A stretch of 26,669 bases of DNA from CAVAVT01 sp963592185. GTDB taxonomy: Bacteria; Bacillota; Negativicutes; Selenomonadales; Selenomonadaceae. The translations under genes and the position numbers were made by a program. The DNA lies in assembly GCA_963592185.1 (NCBI GenBank), contig CAVAVT010000022.1, positions 1-26,669 of the forward strand. Direction: 5' to 3'. Below the pieces are notes generated by a model. The model made no database searches, was not told the origin of the DNA, and was given only the letters and a program-made list of their open reading frames with translations. Numbering within the stretch: position 1 is the stretch's first letter; the number at the start of each line of letters is the position of its first letter. Below are positions 1-8,329 of the stretch, piece by piece.

Positions 1-40
1 GGAAGGAGATATTAGCTCGCCTCCTGTTATTCGTTTTTCA

Positions 41-75
41 TCCCCCACCTATAGAAGATGGGGGACATCTTTTTC
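41..75 (+). terminator. Rho-independent terminator of a gene left of the window
   Basis: TCCCCCA (41-47) pairs with TGGGGGA (59-65), and a T-rich tract (CATCTTTTTCC) follows on the plus strand. The opposite strand lacks a U-tract, so it should end a plus-strand transcript that starts before the window. Bases 1-40 hold no recognisable coding sequence. Confidence 0.6.
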
Positions 76-144
76 CTCGTTATAACTAAAAGGAACTAAA
101 TGTCAAATATTCATTGAATCTCTCATCTTTGAGTATTTATTCAT

Positions 145-188
145 AAAAAAATTCTCCTATGATTGGAATTTTCACCATCATAGGAGAA
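145..188 (-). terminator. Terminator of the polysaccharide operon
   Basis: A perfect 12-bp stem, TTCTCCTATGAT (152-163) with ATCATAGGAGAA (177-188), is followed on the minus strand by seven U residues (A-run 145-151). It lies 19 bases past the stop codon of the last operon gene and marks the operon end. Confidence 0.9.
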
Positions 189-206
189 CCTAGCGTTGAT
201 ACTATA

Positions 207-1916
207 TTATTTAATTATCTGCTCCATATCCTGTCTGTACCCTTCTTTAAGGTAGTCGCCAAGGAGGCCTACCTTGAATTTTCTGGGGTCGCCATCTGGA
301 AGAAGTTCGTTAGCAGAAAGCATGATATCCAGTGCTTCTGCGGTGTATTTTGCATTGTCAGTCATATGCATAACTATGATGCTGCCGGGACGGACCTTGC
401 CGTTTTCACGATAGATACCATGCTGGATTGCTGCAACCATAGTCTGACGGTTTGGAGCCACATAGTCCTCGGTACTTTCGTATCCGGAAACGATGAACTC
501 ATAGCCAGCATCAAGGATATTAGTAAGTCCGGTTTTGCTGATTGCCAAAGTCGGCGGACGAAGATATCTCTTCAATGCATATCTGCCATTTACCTTCACG
601 TCACCCACCACTGAGGCAAGCTTGCTGTAGCTTGAGGAAACGTCCTGATAATATGCTTCGCTGTCCTGAACTCTGTCGTCCCCTGCCTCCCTTATCCAGT
701 TGTTGGACATGGGCACATGCTGATCAGTATGGGATGCAATCTCATGCCCCTCATTGGCGATTACACGAAGAAGATTCCGGTTGTTCAGCATAGTTCTGGT
801 AATGATGAAGAATGTTCCCTTCACATTGTGCTTCCTGAGCACGTACAGCAGATGATTCAGGGACTGATCTGAAGACCAGTCGTCAAAGGTGAGAAAAATA
901 GTATTGTCCCTGACACTTTTTACCACACCTGTCTGATCCAGCTTGCTGATTTCAGCATTGGAGAACTGGAATATACGGTCATTCCCGTTTACTCCCGGAG
1001 CGCCAATGTACCGGACCTTCAGTGTGTCCATAAAACTTTTGTCGTCAAAATAAAAGGTTCTGTTCTCCGGCCTTAAATTCTCTGGAATTTTGTCGGAGGT
1101 AACAGGGTAAGTATAGCGGTACTGGGTATCCCCATATACCCCTGCCACGCCTCTGATTCTGTAGGCGGAGTCATTTTTCGGATTCAGCTCCGGCGTATCC
1201 GTGGGGCTTCTGTAGGCTATATTGTCCACCTTTTGCTGCTTAATAGCCATCATCACGTCCCCAGCCAGACTTTCATGGGTGTAAAAATCCATGCGGATGT
1301 AGACAATCTGTCCACGTCCCATTGCAAGGGAATATTTACCGAAAATATGAGGCAGTACCTCATCAGCTGACACAGCTTCCTTGTCCTTGGTCTGCACAGC
1401 ATTTACGGTCTGTCCCACAAGAATGCATCCCAGTGCAGAAACAGCTTCACGAAGCTCATCATTCGGCTCCCCGAAAAGCTGTCGCACCACTGTCGGTTTT
1501 ACGCCGTAGCGCTGTGCCATGGTGTTCTGTATTCCCTCTATTTCCCTGCAGAAGCTGTTAAAATCCTTGTTCTCAGTAGTGGCAATACCGATGCCCAGCT
1601 CCTGCCCATAGTTTGCAATCATTGCCACGGTGGCAGCATTGTTCCGAAGCTCCTTTTCTGTTACGAAAAAGGTTCCCCCCATGCCGTTTGCCGCCATGCG
1701 GTTCAGTACATCCGCCACAGCCCCCTGATGAGTAAGTCCTCCAAAGGTGAAAATAACAGAAGGCTCCGTGGTATCCAAAAAGGGGAGCCTATCCGCCATT
1801 TTTCCTCCATTGGCTGTTCTCAGGGCTGAATAATCCTGGGCAGCCATTGCGGTTCCCATAATACCGACAGTCATCAATGCTGTCAGCATAAATATTAAAA
1901 ATTTATTCTTAAGCAT
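207..1916 (-). CDS. Secreted tandem NodB-fold (CE4) polysaccharide deacetylase, first domain degenerate
   Basis: Carbohydrate esterase family 4 proteins remove N- or O-acetyl groups from polysaccharides using a metal. I start it at 1916 because CGGGAGG lies just upstream of that ATG and the protein then opens with a signal peptide (MLKNKF..., cleavage near AMA at residues 23-25); a longer frame would overlap the upstream gene. The mature part holds two NodB-like domains. The C-terminal one looks active: TFDDW at about 343-347, SHTDQH at 395-400 giving the H-x3-H metal pair (H396, H400), a later RPPT motif, and an MHM near the end. The N-terminal one has TFGGL at about 57-61 and no His pair, so it is probably binding or structural. 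It is last in the seven-gene operon, 17 bp after the barrel gene. It likely acts in the periplasm or at the surface on the exported polymer; the substrate is inferred. Confidence 0.85.
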   Translation of the reverse strand: MLKNKFLIFMLTALMTVGIMGTAMAAQDYSALRTANGGKMADRLPFLDTTEPSVIFTFGGLTHQGAVADVLNRMAANGMGGTFFVTEKELRNNAATVAMIANYGQELGIGIATTENKDFNSFCREIEGIQNTMAQRYGVKPTVVRQLFGEPNDELREAVSALGCILVGQTVNAVQTKDKEAVSADEVLPHIFGKYSLAMGRGQIVYIRMDFYTHESLAGDVMMAIKQQKVDNIAYRSPTDTPELNPKNDSAYRIRGVAGVYGDTQYRYTYPVTSDKIPENLRPENRTFYFDDKSFMDTLKVRYIGAPGVNGNDRIFQFSNAEISKLDQTGVVKSVRDNTIFLTFDDWSSDQSLNHLLYVLRKHNVKGTFFIITRTMLNNRNLLRVIANEGHEIASHTDQHVPMSNNWIREAGDDRVQDSEAYYQDVSSSYSKLASVVGDVKVNGRYALKRYLRPPTLAISKTGLTNILDAGYEFIVSGYESTEDYVAPNRQTMVAAIQHGIYRENGKVRPGSIIVMHMTDNAKYTAEALDIMLSANELLPDGDPRKFKVGLLGDYLKEGYRQDMEQIIK

Positions 1917-1933
1917 ATTTATCCTCCCGGTTC

Positions 1934-3550
1934 TCAGCCGCCAAAATACCAAGTCAGCGCCAGCCACAGAGTTCTGAACTTCTGTCCGTTTTCCATATCC
2001 GTCAGCCAGTCATACTCAAGGGATGCAATAACATTTTTCACGATAGCCCTCTCGTAGCCCACACCGATGCCTCTGAATCCGTTGGCATTGTCCGCAAGGC
2101 CGTTCATACCGTGTCTAAGGTAGGTAGTTCTAGGCTGGCGGAAATACTTCACATAGGCTGTCCAGGAGCCCGGACGGCTTGAATCCACATTTCCAAGGGA
2201 AGCACTTGCTACAAAGCCATAGCCGTAGGTTCTGCTGTCATTTTCCTTAAGTCCGTAGAGATTCATCCAACCAAGGTCGAAATTGCCCACCTTCTTGCGG
2301 ACATTCATCATAACTATGCGCCGTCTGGTGTCATCATCCAGCTTGAAGTAATAGTATCCAGCACTGAGACGCCATTCGTTCATCAGGTAGGATGCCTCAA
2401 AGAGATAGCTTATATCCGTGTCATTGCCCTGACCTATAGCTGCAGTATATTCCACGGGAGAGCCGGTCTTGACCTCTACACCCTTGAAATCACTGTCGTA
2501 CACATTGCCCTCGGCAATTTCCTTGCCCATCCAGCCGATGCGCATTCCCAGAACGCCGCTGTATCCCTGAAGGTATGCTCTCTGAAGCTTTACAGTATTG
2601 TTTGGACTGCTGCTCCATGGATCCCCGGAGAACCAGTGCTCTGACTCTGCCATGGACTTAAAATGCCAGTTGTTGTCGATATTATAGTCGCCATAGAGAC
2701 GGAGTCTGAGTCTGTCTCTGTCCTTTCCCCCCTTGTTGAAGGAATGGTCCCAGCGAAGTTCTCCATCCCAACGGAATTTCTTCACATCCACTTCATCCTT
2801 CTGATAAATTGGGAGAAGAGCCTGCTGCCAGGATACCTCTGTGTCGTAAAAGCCCATGTTGTAAAGCTCATCTGCATATTTTACACGTGCCACAGCCATT
2901 TCCGGCATACTGTTTTCATCGTACTTGGTTCCAGTCATTGGCGTTCCGGAAAGCTCTGCAGCCTCACGGAGCTTCCATGCCGGAAGCATTGCCTGATGAA
3001 GTGCCGCGGTCCGCCGTGCTCCTGCCATATACTTGTCCATGCCTCGGCGCTTGTTATGGGTCTTAGCATAAAGAGCCACACGGTCCTGAATAAATTTGAT
3101 GGCTGTCCTGTCCTGGGACTCCATAATCATAATATCCGCATAGCGGTCCAGGGTTTTCTGAGAAAGATTGGTTTTTAGACCTGCCTCGGTTATTACATCA
3201 CGAAGCTCCTCACCCATTTTTTCACATTTTGCATTATAGGATTTCAGACGCTCTGCCTCATGGTCCATATTGTACTGCTTATTTCTTTCATTCAGTGCAG
3301 CCTCATATCTTGCCTGAGCTTCCTGTATGTCCTTGTATCCCTGTCCAAAGTATTGCTGCCCCTTGTCCTGTGCAGTAAAAACCATGGTTCCGCTATACTC
3401 ACCTTTATACATGACCCTGTTCAGGTCCATCAGGTGATTGGCAAGAAGCTCAGCATTGCCGCTGTAGTCCGCCGCCTGTACAGGATGGCAGATTCCAAGT
3501 CCCAGGGTACATCCCAAAAGTGCAACGCCGCTTAGTTTTTTTACCTTCAT
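1934..3550 (-). CDS. Putative outer-membrane beta-barrel protein, candidate polysaccharide export porin
   Basis: This 538-residue protein has an N-terminal signal sequence (MKVKKLSG..., cleavage probably at VQA-A, residue 26). LLGC at 11-14 is a weak lipobox alternative. Residues about 30-250 are charged, helical and partly coiled-coil-like. Residues about 255-538 are alternating aromatic/polar strands typical of an outer-membrane barrel, ending in LALTWYFGG. I recognise no named family; it resembles the uncharacterised putative porins of Negativicutes. AAGGTGG supports the start. It lies 9 bp after the GH18 lipoprotein and 17 bp before the deacetylase. By analogy with PgaA or AlgE (periplasmic helical domain plus barrel, or a bare barrel) it could be the exit pore for the polymer, but that role rests on context alone. 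Confidence 0.65.
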   Translation of the reverse strand: MKVKKLSGVALLGCTLGLGICHPVQAADYSGNAELLANHLMDLNRVMYKGEYSGTMVFTAQDKGQQYFGQGYKDIQEAQARYEAALNERNKQYNMDHEAERLKSYNAKCEKMGEELRDVITEAGLKTNLSQKTLDRYADIMIMESQDRTAIKFIQDRVALYAKTHNKRRGMDKYMAGARRTAALHQAMLPAWKLREAAELSGTPMTGTKYDENSMPEMAVARVKYADELYNMGFYDTEVSWQQALLPIYQKDEVDVKKFRWDGELRWDHSFNKGGKDRDRLRLRLYGDYNIDNNWHFKSMAESEHWFSGDPWSSSPNNTVKLQRAYLQGYSGVLGMRIGWMGKEIAEGNVYDSDFKGVEVKTGSPVEYTAAIGQGNDTDISYLFEASYLMNEWRLSAGYYYFKLDDDTRRRIVMMNVRKKVGNFDLGWMNLYGLKENDSRTYGYGFVASASLGNVDSSRPGSWTAYVKYFRQPRTTYLRHGMNGLADNANGFRGIGVGYERAIVKNVIASLEYDWLTDMENGQKFRTLWLALTWYFGG

Positions 3551-3559
3551 ACAGCCACC

Positions 3560-4591
3560 TTATTTCCCGTGTGCGTCCACGTCAGTTATATCTGTGCTGC
3601 CGCCAAGCCTCCACAGGCTCACTGTCCTGATTCCCTTGTTGGCTGCAACGGTAATCCACGCATTGATGGTTTCGCTGTCAGCATACCATACTGTATAATC
3701 CTTGCCCTTATCGGTGTAGTCAAAATACAGACAGGCGCTGGCTTCATCCCTTTTCGCCTCAGCTTTGAACTGTTCCTGCAGCTCCTGTGCCTTTGCTTCG
3801 GAGATGAATCTTCCCTTGTCATGCCGAAGCTTCAAAAGGCTTGCCTCCCACACGCAGCCTCCATTGGAAAGTGCCACGGATTTTTTCCCGGGAAGAGCCT
3901 CCATCTTGTCGATGGTCTTTTCAATAAAACGACCGTCAGCCTTTGGACCGGCATTGCTGTGGGTTCCGTAAAGATTGTAAAGCATTACGCAATACTCAGG
4001 CCCCTCCGGAAATCCAGCCTTGAAATCCATCCCCGGCTCCAAAATAACCCTAAGCTTGATATTTTCCGCATCACAGGCGGTCTTAATCTCCTCGATAAAC
4101 TTCAAATAGGGCTTAACAAGCTTGTCGTCCTTGAAAATCCGCTCATAGTCGATTTCAATTCCGCCGTAGCCATTCTCTTTTGCCAGCTCAAGAATTTCCT
4201 CAATGTGGCTCTGACGGGTATCCTTGTCGTCAAGGACCTTATGAAGAATGTCCAAATCCTTCACCTTGGCAGCAGAACTTCCAGCTGCCTCCACATCATT
4301 GACAATGGTAAGATAGTCCGTGGGCTTTTCATGGCCTTTTCGTCCCTCAGAAAGTTCCTCACATATGAACAGACTTCCATCCTCTTTAAAAGTTGCCCCA
4401 AAGTAGGAAACATAGTCCAGTTTCTTCCCAAGAAGCTCGCTTTCAGCCATTCCTTCCGTCATATCCCAGTAAGCTGTCCAGGCTGTAAGGCTTACCGGCT
4501 CGTGGCTTCCGCTCTTTATGGGACTGCTGTAGCAGGCGGTTGCCAATATAAGGCTTCCTGCTGTCAAAATACCAATCAATACTTTTTTCAT
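3560..4591 (-). CDS. GH18-like glycosidase lipoprotein
   Basis: A 343-residue protein with a lipoprotein-type signal ending in LATAC (C20 would be lipidated), so it is probably membrane-anchored in the periplasm. The body reads as a TIM barrel of the glycoside hydrolase 18 type. The strand-4 motif is GYGGIEIDYE (141-150), where the usual D-x2-D-x-D-x-E is reduced to ...E-x-D-x-E. The catalytic acid E150 and the preceding Asp are kept, but the first two Asp are Gly and Glu. GH18 enzymes cleave beta-1,4 GlcNAc-type linkages; some relatives only bind. The SD AGGAG lies 5 nt before the ATG. The setting suggests trimming or binding of the polysaccharide made by the operon, roughly as the hydrolase half of PgaB does for PNAG. 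Specificity cannot be read from the sequence. Confidence 0.75.
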   Translation of the reverse strand: MKKVLIGILTAGSLILATACYSSPIKSGSHEPVSLTAWTAYWDMTEGMAESELLGKKLDYVSYFGATFKEDGSLFICEELSEGRKGHEKPTDYLTIVNDVEAAGSSAAKVKDLDILHKVLDDKDTRQSHIEEILELAKENGYGGIEIDYERIFKDDKLVKPYLKFIEEIKTACDAENIKLRVILEPGMDFKAGFPEGPEYCVMLYNLYGTHSNAGPKADGRFIEKTIDKMEALPGKKSVALSNGGCVWEASLLKLRHDKGRFISEAKAQELQEQFKAEAKRDEASACLYFDYTDKGKDYTVWYADSETINAWITVAANKGIRTVSLWRLGGSTDITDVDAHGK

Positions 4592-4616
4592 AAATACTCC
4601 TATTGGTCAGTTTTTA

Positions 4617-6488
4617 TCAAAGGAAGAAGCCAAGAACAGTTTCCCATTTCTTCTTCACGTTGAGCTTGAACTTATCCCAGCCAGTAAGCTCGGCGGTGTA
4701 AAGGACTCTTTCCTTGTCCTCGTCCATGCCGGTGTTTGCCTTGATGATAAGCTCGCTGAAAATGCCGTCATAAACGTCATCCGCAAGATTTCTCTGGCTC
4801 CAGGCATCGTTGTTCCACGCAGACAGGAGGTAAACTCCTCCATTGTCGATAACCCGGACTCTGATACTGTCAGCAACGACTTTTCCCTCGTATATCAAGG
4901 TCAAGTTATCATCCTTCAAATCCACTCCTAGGGTCTTGTCCAGACGGGCATGGAAACTCTGGGTTCCCTTGTACTCCTCAGCTCCATCGGCAAGGGTTGC
5001 CACCGGCTCTTCCTTCTTTTTCTGAAGCTGTGCCATATACTCTGCTGCCTGATCAGTGGAATCTGCATAGCGTGCAAAGGTTTCAAGCTCCTTGATTTCC
5101 GCATTGTGCTTGTCCTCGTCTATGGATATCGGCTGTTTGCCATCAAGGATATCAAGGCTTTCACGGTAAAGTTCCTTCTCGGCTCCGCCCACAATTTCCT
5201 TTGCCACCAAGTATCCGTTTTCAACGCCAACGGAAATATAGCTCTTCATTTCGTTATCCGCCCTCAGGATAAGGTCCTGGGTTCCGAAGGAATTGCCCTC
5301 CAGGCGTACCTTGAGATGCATGTTCCGGAAGCTCTGGACAGCCTTCAATTTTGCAAGGCCCCGTCCCATGGGAACTGAAGTGAGAATGTAGCTCTCCTGC
5401 TTTATCTGAGCCGCACCTTCCATGAGCTGCCAGTCGCTTTGATGTACATCATCACCACTGACAAAATCCACGGGCTTATCCGTATCATACTTGATACGCA
5501 TAAGCAGATGATTTACCGGCCAATAGGGCTGAGGCTGCATACGTGTCAGGTCGTAGATACTGCTGTTCCGCTGGTTCAAGCTGTAGCCCTCACGGTTAAA
5601 GTTCATGGTGAAAAGCTCACGAATCCAGCGTTCGTTTACAGCGCTGACCTTTGGATTATTGCCGAAGCTTCCTGTATTGGAATGCATCAGCACGTAGGCG
5701 CCGGGAACGAATCCCAGCTTTTCATTGTAAATATCCCTCAGACGCTCGTAATCATAGCTTATGCGGCTTTCCATATGCCGGAAGCTTTCCTTTGGCATTC
5801 CGTTTTTGTCACGGATATAGTCCATGAGGTAATGATTGTAGCGGCGGCCAAGATACTGGCGCATCATGGAATATTTCAGGGGATTGATTTCCCCGATGTA
5901 GTTGTTATAACGGTCAAATACGTTGATAAACTGGAGCCTGTGCCCGTTGGAGCCCATTTCCCAGAAGGTGGAGCTAAGCATGTCCTTCAGCTCGGTGGGC
6001 TTCAGGAACTTTGGATCCTCCTTTTCGTATTTTTCCGTGTAGGTCATCATTGTGCCCTTATAATTCAGGTCCTCAAGGATATCATGGGCAAAAATTGCGG
6101 TATCCCGGCGGCCGTCCTCAAACATGAGAAAGAGCGCCTTTGGAGGCAGTTCCTTGCCATTTTTGTAATACTCCTGAATATCCTCCTGAGTAATGGTTAC
6201 ATACCCCTGGTCCTTCATTGCCTGAAGCTGCTCCCGGAGTTGTTCCTTGCCGATAAGGGTGGAGGTATCTCCGATACGGTCAACGCCGAAGTAGGAAAGA
6301 GCCACAAAGCCTGTGTCCTCGCCGGAGGTATTGACCTGATCCTCACCATAGGGCCTGTAGGTTTTGAACTGGAAAAACAGCATGGCAAGGGAAGCCAAAA
6401 CTGCCACAACGACTATCCATTCAAAAAATGAACGGATTTTCTTCTTCCGGTCCTTACGTTTGGTAAACTCTCTATCTCCCAGACTCAT
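4617..6488 (-). CDS. Membrane-anchored NodB-like protein with C-terminal jelly-roll domain
   Basis: A 623-residue protein with a basic N-terminus and one transmembrane segment (about 21-41), putting the rest in the periplasm. Residues about 60-150 follow the CE4/PgaB pattern: a QL-x2-MKDQGYVTIT lead-in, then a motif-1 equivalent FEDG at 123-126 where TFDDG is usual. Motif 2 is MGSNGHRLQ (178-186), without the normal H-x3-H spacing, and a late YVLMH carries H269. The first Asp is Glu and the metal pair looks broken, so deacetylase activity is doubtful. Residues about 350-600 are beta-rich (FGTQDLILRADNE, GVENGYLVAKEI) and look like a concanavalin/laminin-G-type sugar-binding fold. The SD GGAGG sits 7 nt before the ATG, and the ATGA overlap with the synthase gene suggests translational coupling. 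It is likely a periplasmic partner of the synthase. Confidence 0.7.
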   Translation of the reverse strand: MSLGDREFTKRKDRKKKIRSFFEWIVVVAVLASLAMLFFQFKTYRPYGEDQVNTSGEDTGFVALSYFGVDRIGDTSTLIGKEQLREQLQAMKDQGYVTITQEDIQEYYKNGKELPPKALFLMFEDGRRDTAIFAHDILEDLNYKGTMMTYTEKYEKEDPKFLKPTELKDMLSSTFWEMGSNGHRLQFINVFDRYNNYIGEINPLKYSMMRQYLGRRYNHYLMDYIRDKNGMPKESFRHMESRISYDYERLRDIYNEKLGFVPGAYVLMHSNTGSFGNNPKVSAVNERWIRELFTMNFNREGYSLNQRNSSIYDLTRMQPQPYWPVNHLLMRIKYDTDKPVDFVSGDDVHQSDWQLMEGAAQIKQESYILTSVPMGRGLAKLKAVQSFRNMHLKVRLEGNSFGTQDLILRADNEMKSYISVGVENGYLVAKEIVGGAEKELYRESLDILDGKQPISIDEDKHNAEIKELETFARYADSTDQAAEYMAQLQKKKEEPVATLADGAEEYKGTQSFHARLDKTLGVDLKDDNLTLIYEGKVVADSIRVRVIDNGGVYLLSAWNNDAWSQRNLADDVYDGIFSELIIKANTGMDEDKERVLYTAELTGWDKFKLNVKKKWETVLGFFL

Positions 6489-8329
6489 GGCTTCACCTCC
6501 CCGTTATCCGGCTGTTCCGGGCTGTTTTTTCCACCCTTTTTTGCCTGCTTTTTCTGCGCTTCCTCCAGGTCCGCCTTGGTCATGCGGGTACCCCAGGTGG
6601 ATTTCCAGAAAGTAACCCATGCCACGGGCATCTGCCAGAGAAGAACAGCCTCATAGTAAAGGCAGAACCACATTCCGTACACCCAGGTGGTGCTGCGGCG
6701 CAAAAAGAGCTGCGCCATACTCATGAGCAGGGACATGAGAATCATGCCTATGATAAAGGTTATTGGGAAAACCCTGTGGATAATGGGAACATAAACCAAA
6801 TTATACAAAACGATAATAGGCGCCGCCACAGGTACCATAATACCCATGTAGAAGAAGATGGACATGAACGGTTCCTTCTTCCAGATATACCTTGCGGCAA
6901 TCAGGGACTCACGGAGCCAGGACCTCTTCCAGCGCATCTGCTGCTTCAGGAATATTTTGTGGCGGCTGGGCACAATGGTGCTGCACACCGCTGTATCCTG
7001 ATAGGTGGTGCGGTTGTGGCGAAGGATGAAGTTGGTCATGCTTCGGTCATCGCCGAAGGTTGCACGCTGTCCCAGGAATTTCTGGTTCAGCCAGGCATCC
7101 TTGTATTTCAGTACCAAATCCTTGCGATAGCAGGACAAGGGGCCGGAAAGACAGGTCACCGCATCAAAATATCCCTCTGCCGCCTTCATGATTCGGAAGG
7201 CGATGTAGTATCTTACTGACTGCATTTTCGTCAGTGAATTGGTGTAGGTATTTGCCACGTCTGTACGGCCGGACACGCCGCCCATTTTTTCATCCTTAAA
7301 GGGCTGGACAATGTTGCGCACCGCAAAGGGGTCCAGGAAGCTGTCGGAATCAACGAAAACCAGAAGCTCATGACGGGCCTTGGTGGCACCTAATGCCATT
7401 GCATCACGTTTTCCCATATTTGTAGGCTGCACGTAGTAGCTTATACGGTTTTCCAGATGGTATCTGTTTTCCTTGTCCCCATCCTTCAGCCGGTCAATCA
7501 TTTCCTGAATTTTCTCCACGGATTTATCATTGGAGCAGTCATCTACAACTATGACCTCCAGCTTGTCCACGGGGTAATCCTGATTGATACAGCTTCGGAT
7601 GGTCCTCTGTATCCACTCTTCCTCGTTGAAGCAGGGAATGATAACCGTAACTCCGGGAGTGTATTCCGGATCGATTTTCTGTGGACGGTACAATGCTCCA
7701 AAAAGGTATCTGGACAAAAGGAATATTGCCGCAACGATACTGTAAAGATAGAGATATCTGTTGAACTTGAAATATATAACCGACTCCGCACGCATCATGA
7801 CAATTACGAAGGTGATAAACAGCAGGAAAAAAGCCGCCACAGACAGCATGTATATTCCTCTGGAGGAGTTGGCATACTCGGACAGTGTCTTTTTAAACTG
7901 CATTCCGTATAAATGACGGCCGTCCTCCAAATCCATTGTGCGGACACACTTTGCCTGAAGCTTTTTTACCTTCATTTCGTAGCCTTCAGGCATGGAGCCA
8001 GGAGTTATCTCAAAGTTAAGCTGTATGTCCTCCGCATCCTGCAGAGCAATCTGCTTGTCCCCTTCCAGCAGCATTCCTGTGGTAGAAATATCTGTACAGT
8101 GAAGGGTGATATGCTGTCTCCTGCCATTCAGCCGGTAGGAAACCTTTACCTGATAATCCACAACATAGCGTATGCCAGCCTTTTCATTGTAGATATGGGA
8201 TTCAAAGTCGGTGATTTCCATTCCCCCGTTACGCCTGTCTGCATTGGTTCTAGTTCCTGATGCATCGGGCACGTTGGATAGAAGCCGCCGGTCATCCTTT
8301 TGGTGTGTGAGAATTTCATTTTCAGCCAT
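6485..8329 (-). CDS. PilZ-GT2 fusion: c-di-GMP-responsive processive polysaccharide synthase
   Basis: This 614-residue protein is the operon's core. Residues about 45-150 form a PilZ domain with D80-x-S-x2-G85 (DISTTG) and K50AGIR54 where R-x3-R is usual. Two membrane helices (about 162-178, 191-212) precede a family-2 glycosyltransferase domain: VVDDCS (261-266), the DSD metal/sugar-nucleotide motif (327-329), GDDR (426-429) with the catalytic Asp, and QQMRW (463-467), the polymer-gripping motif of processive synthases. Further helices (about 487-575) and a WGTR motif (579-582) follow. The GDDR-x-x-TN and QQ-x-RW...RESL pattern is closest to class I hyaluronan synthases. It would polymerise sugar from a UDP donor and extrude it across the inner membrane, gated by cyclic-di-GMP. 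The start overlaps the upstream stop (TAATG). Product identity is unknown. Confidence 0.9.
   Translation of the reverse strand: MAENEILTHQKDDRRLLSNVPDASGTRTNADRRNGGMEITDFESHIYNEKAGIRYVVDYQVKVSYRLNGRRQHITLHCTDISTTGMLLEGDKQIALQDAEDIQLNFEITPGSMPEGYEMKVKKLQAKCVRTMDLEDGRHLYGMQFKKTLSEYANSSRGIYMLSVAAFFLLFITFVIVMMRAESVIYFKFNRYLYLYSIVAAIFLLSRYLFGALYRPQKIDPEYTPGVTVIIPCFNEEEWIQRTIRSCINQDYPVDKLEVIVVDDCSNDKSVEKIQEMIDRLKDGDKENRYHLENRISYYVQPTNMGKRDAMALGATKARHELLVFVDSDSFLDPFAVRNIVQPFKDEKMGGVSGRTDVANTYTNSLTKMQSVRYYIAFRIMKAAEGYFDAVTCLSGPLSCYRKDLVLKYKDAWLNQKFLGQRATFGDDRSMTNFILRHNRTTYQDTAVCSTIVPSRHKIFLKQQMRWKRSWLRESLIAARYIWKKEPFMSIFFYMGIMVPVAAPIIVLYNLVYVPIIHRVFPITFIIGMILMSLLMSMAQLFLRRSTTWVYGMWFCLYYEAVLLWQMPVAWVTFWKSTWGTRMTKADLEEAQKKQAKKGGKNSPEQPDNGEVKP

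Noticed and set aside
1917..1967. Longer start for the tandem NodB protein
   Set aside because: It would overlap the barrel gene, lacks an SD and puts 17 residues before the signal peptide.
3569..4663. Long plus-strand open frame opposite the GH18 lipoprotein gene
   Set aside because: It is antisense to a gene with clear signal peptide, SD and domain motifs. The antisense product has no recognisable domain and no SD. The same holds for the long plus-strand frames at 5439-6431 and 11846-12877.
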